From positions 8,378,895-8,442,894 of the forward strand of contig NC_044981.1 in the NCBI RefSeq assembly GCF_008728515.1: a DNA stretch of 64,000 bases, written 5' to 3'. Shown piece after piece: positions 58,900-64,000 of the stretch (positions are counted from its first letter, which is position 1; each line of letters opens with the position of its first letter). Origin of the DNA: Papio anubis (lineage: Eukaryota; Chordata; Mammalia; Primates; Cercopithecidae). Both the position numbers and the translations under genes were made by a program. The notes beneath the pieces were generated by a model. The model was given only the letters and a program-made list of their open reading frames with translations, was not told where the DNA came from and did not search any database.

Positions 58900-58951
58900 G
58901 ATTATCAGAATTGTTATGCAGAGTGGATTATCAGAATTGTTATGCAGAGTG
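58900..58951. repeat. Perfect 26 bp tandem duplication
   Basis: Two identical units beginning gattatcagaattgttatg, without any mismatch, inside an otherwise highly diverged L1. Confidence 0.95.
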
Positions 58952-59082
58952 GAAAAAGCTAGACAAATAGTATTATAAAAAATTCAAACTAATCTCATGA
59001 CAGAAAGCAGAAACAGTGATTATCTCTAGAAAGGGATCAGGGGGTGGGGAGGTACAAGTGGGAGGGATTAAAAGGTAGCATA

Positions 59083-59384
59083 GGCCAGGCGCAGTGGCTC
59101 ATGCCTGTAATCCTAGCACTCTGGGAGGCCAAGGCAGGCGGATCATGAGGTCAAGAGATCGAGACCATCCTGGCCAATATGGTGAAACCTTGTCTCTACT
59201 AAAAATACAAAAAAATCAGCTGGGCGTGGTGGCACGCACCTATAGTCCCAGCTTCTCAGGAGGCTGAGGCAGGAGAATTGCTTGAACCCGGGAGGCGGAG
59301 GTTGCAGTGAGTCGAGATCATGTCACTGCACTCCAGCCTGGCAACAGAGCGAGACTCTGTCTCAAAAAAAAAAAAAAAAAAAAG
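59083..59384 (+). mobile_element. AluS/Y-like SINE, plus strand
   Basis: Complete sense Alu (ggccaggcgcagtggctcat ... gcgagactctgtctc) with a 20-base A tail. Flanks gtagcata and gtacata suggest a target duplication. It lies in the L1M 3' UTR. Confidence 0.95.
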
Positions 59385-59670
59385 TACATAAGGACACTTT
59401 TAAGAGTAATTTATTGCCTTGATTCTGGTAATGGTTTCATGAGTGTATACATGTATCATAAGTTATTATATGATACGTTTTAAATATGTGGAATTTATTA
59501 TATGTTTTTATATTAAATAAAGCTACAGATAAATGTATAAGAGACAAACATATATTACTCTATTTAATTTATTTGAAAATCTTGAATTATATCCTTAGGT
59601 ATGTTTGACTTGAATTCCGTTGTGTCTGTAACTATAACTGCTTGAAACTCCATTGAAAGCATTGGACAGA

Positions 59671-61857
59671 GCCACACATCAAAAAACTTACCCACCATGA
59701 TCAAGTCGACTTCATCCGTGGGATGCAAGGCTGCTTCAACATGTGCAAATCAGTAAATGTAATCCATCACATAAACAGAACCAGTGACAGAAACCACATG
59801 GTCATCTCAATAGGTGCAGAAAAGGCCTTTGATAAAATTCAACATCTTGCTATCAGGCAAGAGAAAGAAATAAAGGGTATTCAGATAGGAAGAGAGGAAG
59901 TCAAATGGTCTCTGTTTGAAAATGACATGTTTCTATATTTAGAAAACTCCATCATCTCAGTCCCAAAACTCCATAAGCTGATAAGCAACTTCAGCAAAGT
60001 CTCAGGATATAAAATCAATGTGCAAAAATCACGAGCATTCCTATACACCAAAAATAGACAAGCAGAGAGCCAAATCATGAATGAACTCCCATTCACAATT
60101 GCTACAAAGAGAATAAAATACCTAGGAATGGAGCTAACAAGGGATGTGAAGGACATCTTCAAGGAGAACAACAAACCACTGCTCAAAGAAATAAGAACGG
60201 ACACAAACAAATGGAAACATATTCCATCCTCATGGATAGGAAGAATCCATATCATGAAAGTGGCCATACTCCTCAAAGTAATCTATAGATTCAGTGCTAT
60301 TCCCATCAAACTACCATTGACTTTCTTCACAGAATTAGAAAAAACTACTTTAAATTTCATATGGAACCAAAGAAGAGCCTGTATAACCAAGAGAATCCTA
60401 AGCAAAAAGAACAATGCTGGAGGCATCATGCTACCTGACTTCAAACTAGACTACAAGGCTACAGTAACCAAAACAGCATGGTACTGGTACCAAAACAGAT
60501 ATATAGACCAATGGAACAGAACAGAGACCTCAGACATAACACCACACATTTACAACCATCTGATCTTCGACAAACCTGACAAAAACAAGCAATGGGGAAA
60601 GGATTTTCTTTCAAAAAATGGTGCTGGGAAAACTAGATAGCCATATGCAGAAAACTGACACTCACCCCCTCCTTACACCTTATACAAAAATTAACTCAAG
60701 GTGGATTAAAAACTTAAATGTAAAACCCCAAACCATAAAAACTCTAGGAGAAAACCTAGGCAATACCATTCAGGACATAGGCATGGGCAAAGACTTCATG
60801 ACTAAAACACCAAAAGCAATTACAGAAAAAGCCAAAATTGACAAATGGGATCTAATTAAACTAAAGAGGTTCTGCCCAGCAAAAGAAACTATCATCAGAG
60901 TGAACAGGCAACCTACAGAATGGGAGAAAATTTTTGCAATCTAACCATCTGACAAAGGTCTAATATCCTAAATCTACAAGGAACGTAAACCAATTTACAA
61001 AAAAACCCACAAACAATTCTGTCAAATGTGGGCAAAGTATATGAACAGACACTTCTCAAAAGAAGACATTTATGTGGTCAAAAAACATATGAAAAAAAGC
61101 TCAACATCACTGATTATTAGAGAAATGCAAATCAAAACCACAATGAGATATCATCTCACACCAGTCAGAATGGTGATTATTAAAAAGTCAAAAAAACAAC
61201 AGATGCTGACGAGGCTGTAGAGAAATAGGAACGCTTTTACAGTGTTGGTGGGAATGTAAATTAGTTCAACCATTGTGGAAGACAGTGTGGCGATTCCTCA
61301 AGGATTTAGAACCAGAAATACCATTTGACCCGGCAATCCCATTACTGGGTATATACCCAAAGGAATATAAATCATTCTACTATAGAGACACATGCACATG
61401 TATGTTTATTGCGGCACTATTCACAATAGCAAAGATACGAAAGCAACCCAAATGCCCATCAATGATAGACTGGATAACAAAAACATACACCATGGAATAC
61501 TATGCAGCCATAGAAAAGAATGAGATCATGTCCTTTGCAGGGACATGGATGAAGCTGGAAGCCATCATCCTCAGCAAACTAACAAAGGTACAGAAAACCA
61601 AACACTGCATGTTCGCACTCGTAAGTGGGAGTTGAACAATGAGAACACATGGACACAAGGAGGGGAACATCACACACTGAGGCCTGTTGTGAGGTGTGGG
61701 GCTGAGGGGAGGGAACCTAGAGGACAGGTCAATAGGTGCAGCAAACCACCATGGCACACATATACCTACGTAACAAACCTGCACATTCTGCACATATATC
61801 CCATAATTTAAAGTAAAATCAAACAAAATAAAAATTTAAAAAAGATTTTTTTTTTTA
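59671..61857 (+). mobile_element. Primate L1 (L1PA-like), 5' truncated, plus strand
   Basis: Sense L1 from gccacacatcaaaaaact (within ORF2) to the 3' UTR (ggcacacatatacctacg; cataatttaaagtaaaat). Target duplications of 15 bp with one mismatch: 59656-59670 and 61858-61872 (aaagcattggacaga / aaagcactggacaga). Compared with the copy at 35068-37883, about 200 bases of the RT region are missing at about 59850. Confidence 0.95.
59723..60640 (+). pseudogene. L1 ORF2p fragment, RT end and thumb region, degenerate
   Basis: Open frame of 305 codons inside the L1. It starts at an internal Met, not at the ORF2 start. Residues 28-45 keep part of the RT palm (GAEKAFDKIQ), then the frame jumps across the roughly 200-base deletion to AIRQEKEIKGIQ. 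The catalytic FADD motif reads FENDMFLYLEN (about residues 75-85). The thumb follows (GYKINVQKS, IKYLGMELTRDVKD, IPIKLPLTFFTELEKT, NHLIFDKPDKNKQWG). It ends at a stop near 60640; the C-terminal part continues in other frames (60618-60944, 61273-61635). It cannot make active reverse transcriptase. Confidence 0.9.
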
Positions 61858-61872
61858 AAAGCACTGGACAGA

Positions 61873-62769
61873 ACAATGAGAACTAGCACTAATTCCAAAC
61901 ATTGTCAGTACAGGAGTAAGAATATACAAGAACATGTTCAGTTGTTTGGACAGCCACTCTTTCTGGTTTGTTAAAGTTATTAGTGCCCATCCTTAAACTT
62001 CCTATGCTTTAGATCATAATTATTTTTAAAATAATTACGGAACCCAAGATATCAAGAGAAATCATTTTTAAACAATTGGAGTTACTCACTCAAAATGGAC
62101 ATTATACAACTTTGAATCTTCACCTTACAAAAACCTTTTTGAAGAATGTTTTCAGAGTCAAAATTGTGTAATGGATTTTTTTTTTTTTTTGGCAAAGGGA
62201 AGGAATCTTATATTTAGGACCCATGGCAGTCCAGCTTCTACCTCTGATTCATTGTAACCAGGAGCAAGTTTCTCAGACATCTCCAAGACACACCAAACTC
62301 TTGTATGAAGCTCTTTTCTCCTTCCTGCACAAATAAGCCACAGTGTGTGGAGAAAATTCTAGACTGGGATGAAGAAACATGCCTCAGGATCAACTGTGTC
62401 CACTTCCGCAAAGGACTATTATACAATCACAAGAAGAAAACAGACACCAATATTTCTTCATATTTTAACTGATTGTTGACATTTTGTGTTCCTAGGGTTT
62501 ACTGAGACATACAAAATTATGTTTAAAATTGCTTTCTGATGATTATTAAATTTAAAATATAGATCCTCACCTGATAGCTGGCTACAAGTGACTGGAAGAC
62601 CTGAATCAGATTTTGGATATCTTGCCAGAGACCATGATATTTGTTGGTCTTAGCAGAGAGATCCTACAATAAAACTGCCCACACTACTAGGTCCAGTAGC
62701 AATTTTCATGGGAAGGTTATGTCAGTTACCTTCAAATAGTGCTCCTTCAGTGTGAGTGCAGATACCCAG
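61873..62769. other. No feature recognised
   Basis: Low-repeat sequence with a T-run at 62176-62190. The 62238-62426 minus frame has no known domain. Confidence 0.4.
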
Positions 62770-62885
62770 GAATCCTGCAGATTCGGGTTTCATATGGAGA
62801 GGACTGGCATTCTGAGTTGCTGTTGAACTTGCAGCTGATGTCATTGCTGCTGGTCAGTGAATCACATTTTGAGGAGCAAGACCTC
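62770..62885 (+). mobile_element. MER5-type DNA transposon fragment
   Basis: Resembles the MER5 3' half: cagctgatgtcattgctgct, ggtcagtgaatcacatttt, gaggagcaag. Diverged. Confidence 0.5.
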
Positions 62886-63009
62886 AGATTTTTGCTGGAC
62901 TCTTCCTGAGATGTGAGGATTTGTTGTTCTGTCTCAAAGAGCAGCCATACAAATCATGGACCTGAAATTGTCTGTGGCAGTTAGGATTAGGATTAGCCGT
63001 AGGTGCCTA

Positions 63010-63115
63010 TTAGTGGCTTAGACAAGATAATTTCTTTCTTGAAGTAGGGAGTCCAGGCCTGGTATGGTGGCATCATTGCATCAAGACCCATTGGTCTTTC
63101 TCTCTTGCTGGTCAG
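63010..63115 (+). repeat. Unclassified ancient interspersed repeat, copy C
   Basis: Partial copy: ttagtggcttagacaagata, atttctttcttgaag, gggagtccaggcctggtatg, gtggcatcattgc. Same order as copies A and B. Confidence 0.45.
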
Positions 63116-63469
63116 TCATATTTAGCATATCACTTTAGGGTCCAAGATGACTATTTGTCAGCTGCTTAATTTTAATTGAGTCTGCAAGAACACTGAGGAG
63201 GCAGAAAAGGCTATAACTTTTACCTGTAGTGATAATTCTTGGAAACTATATAGACAAATTCTATTTACATCTTACAGGTCAAGTGGTCTCATAGCCACAC
63301 CTAGCTGCAAGGGAGACTGGGTAGCAATGTGCTCAGCTACAAAGTGGAATTCTGTTTCAAGATGGGAGGCTGGACTTTGGGAGGCAATTAGCAGCCTCTG
63401 CTACAGTGTCTATGAACTGATTTTGGTTAAAAGTACTGCAATTCTCAATGCATTAAAGCTCAGTTCAGC

Positions 63470-63560
63470 AATGAGCCGTGTAACCTTGGACTTAACCTAT
63501 ATATAGCTTAGTTTTTTGGTTTGTAAAATAAGGGGCTTACACCAGGACTGAAATAGCAGG
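63470..63560 (+). mobile_element. MIR fragment
   Basis: gagccgtgtaaccttggact, tagttttttggtttgtaaaa and taaggggcttacacc keep the MIR core order. Confidence 0.6.
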
Positions 63561-64000
63561 AAAGTTGTAGAGAGAGGAGTGGAACAGTCTCTGATAGTTA
63601 AAACATACCTGAGGAAACGTATCTGTCTTGCCAGGCAAGAACAATCTCTACTTCCACATATACTCAGGCTTATAGGTTACAATTTCATCATCTTTCCTCT
63701 CTTATTCTCCCGTCCAGCCTGCCCTCAATGTGCAATATAGTTTATGTGGAAATTATTTCCCATCATGGCTCTATTTCTTTTCTTCAATATGGACAACACT
63801 TTCAAAATATTTAACAAGTAGCAGTTAAAGAATAACATCAACTAAAATTTTTTAAATGCTGTTTTTTTTCCCCCAGAAACTACTGCTCATGTTTACTTAA
63901 ACAGGGTACCTATTTCCAACTCTGACTTTAATAGTTTCTTAAAAAGAGTGAAGGACATCTGTACAGCTTCTGAGGAATATAAGAAAGTATGTATATTTGT
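63561..64000. other. No feature recognised
   Basis: Low-repeat sequence to the window end. Confidence 0.4.

Larger units (their letters stand above)
54880..59525 (+). mobile_element. L1M element, ORF1 end to 3' UTR, plus strand
   Basis: Sense old L1. ORF1 3' part (aaatccagagatccaagaag; agtcagaagatagtagagc), inter-ORF region, endonuclease part (agaaagctggagtagttat; tctacaagaaatccactt), RT (atagatgcaaaaacagtta; aggcaagggtattctct), C-terminal part and 3' UTR ending tttatattaaataaagctac. An A-run at 54938-54958 and an Alu at 59083 interrupt it. All frames are broken; the longest piece (57030-57272) covers an RT-proximal stretch. Confidence 0.88.

Noticed and set aside
59881..60276. 131-codon minus-strand frame
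   Set aside because: Exact antisense of the L1 ORF2 frame; no independent support.
1..64000. Search for a novel bacterial-type system, CRISPR array, operon or phage
   Set aside because: No regular spaced repeats, Shine-Dalgarno spacing or dense ORFs; the window is clearly primate non-coding DNA.

Overview
This 64 kb window is primate nuclear DNA, almost certainly from an Old World monkey (macaque, baboon or vervet type). Alu and L1 elements dominate it. Its two youngest Alus (5224-5531 and 19889-20187) carry bases typical of the catarrhine-monkey AluYR lineage and not of human AluY. I find no protein-coding exon, tRNA, rRNA, CpG island, CRISPR or bacterial-type feature. The AT-rich composition and old LINE content fit a large intron or a gene desert. 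All long open frames are LINE remnants or chance reading of AT-rich DNA.

Layout. 0-7 kb: MLT1-type LTR, Alu, MIR and low-repeat sequence, with one AluYR. 7-14.1 kb: an old L1 on the minus strand, split by an Alu, an AluJ that itself holds a MaLR LTR, and an MLT1C LTR; its 5' part is inverted in the way twin priming produces. 14.8-22.3 kb: a second, nearly full-length old L1 (minus), cut by an Alu, an ERVL (MLT2-type) LTR, two more Alus, a short L1 3' end and an AluYR. 22.5-32 kb: older L1/HAL1-like pieces on both strands, two Alus and a MER20. 33-35 kb: MER5A and unassigned DNA. 35.1-37.9 kb: a younger primate L1 (minus). 38-47.5 kb: mostly low-repeat DNA with MER5A, L2, MIR, an MST LTR and half of a MADE1. 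47.5-52.3 kb: a mosaic of L1, MIR, Alu and Tigger-type DNA with local direct and inverted duplications. 54.9-59.5 kb: an L1M (plus). 59.7-61.9 kb: a younger L1 (plus) with target-site duplications. 62-64 kb: low-repeat DNA.

The most unusual aspect is not a gene system. It is a set of local duplications, mostly inverted, that are not transposon insertions: 15.2/16.4 kb, 36.2/36.9 kb, 48.1/49.9 kb, 49.8/51.1 kb and 58.8 kb. They look like replication template switches, and several can be dated relative to nearby Alu insertions. Subfamily names come from remembered consensus patterns, not from a database search, and element edges are approximate unless a target-site duplication is given.
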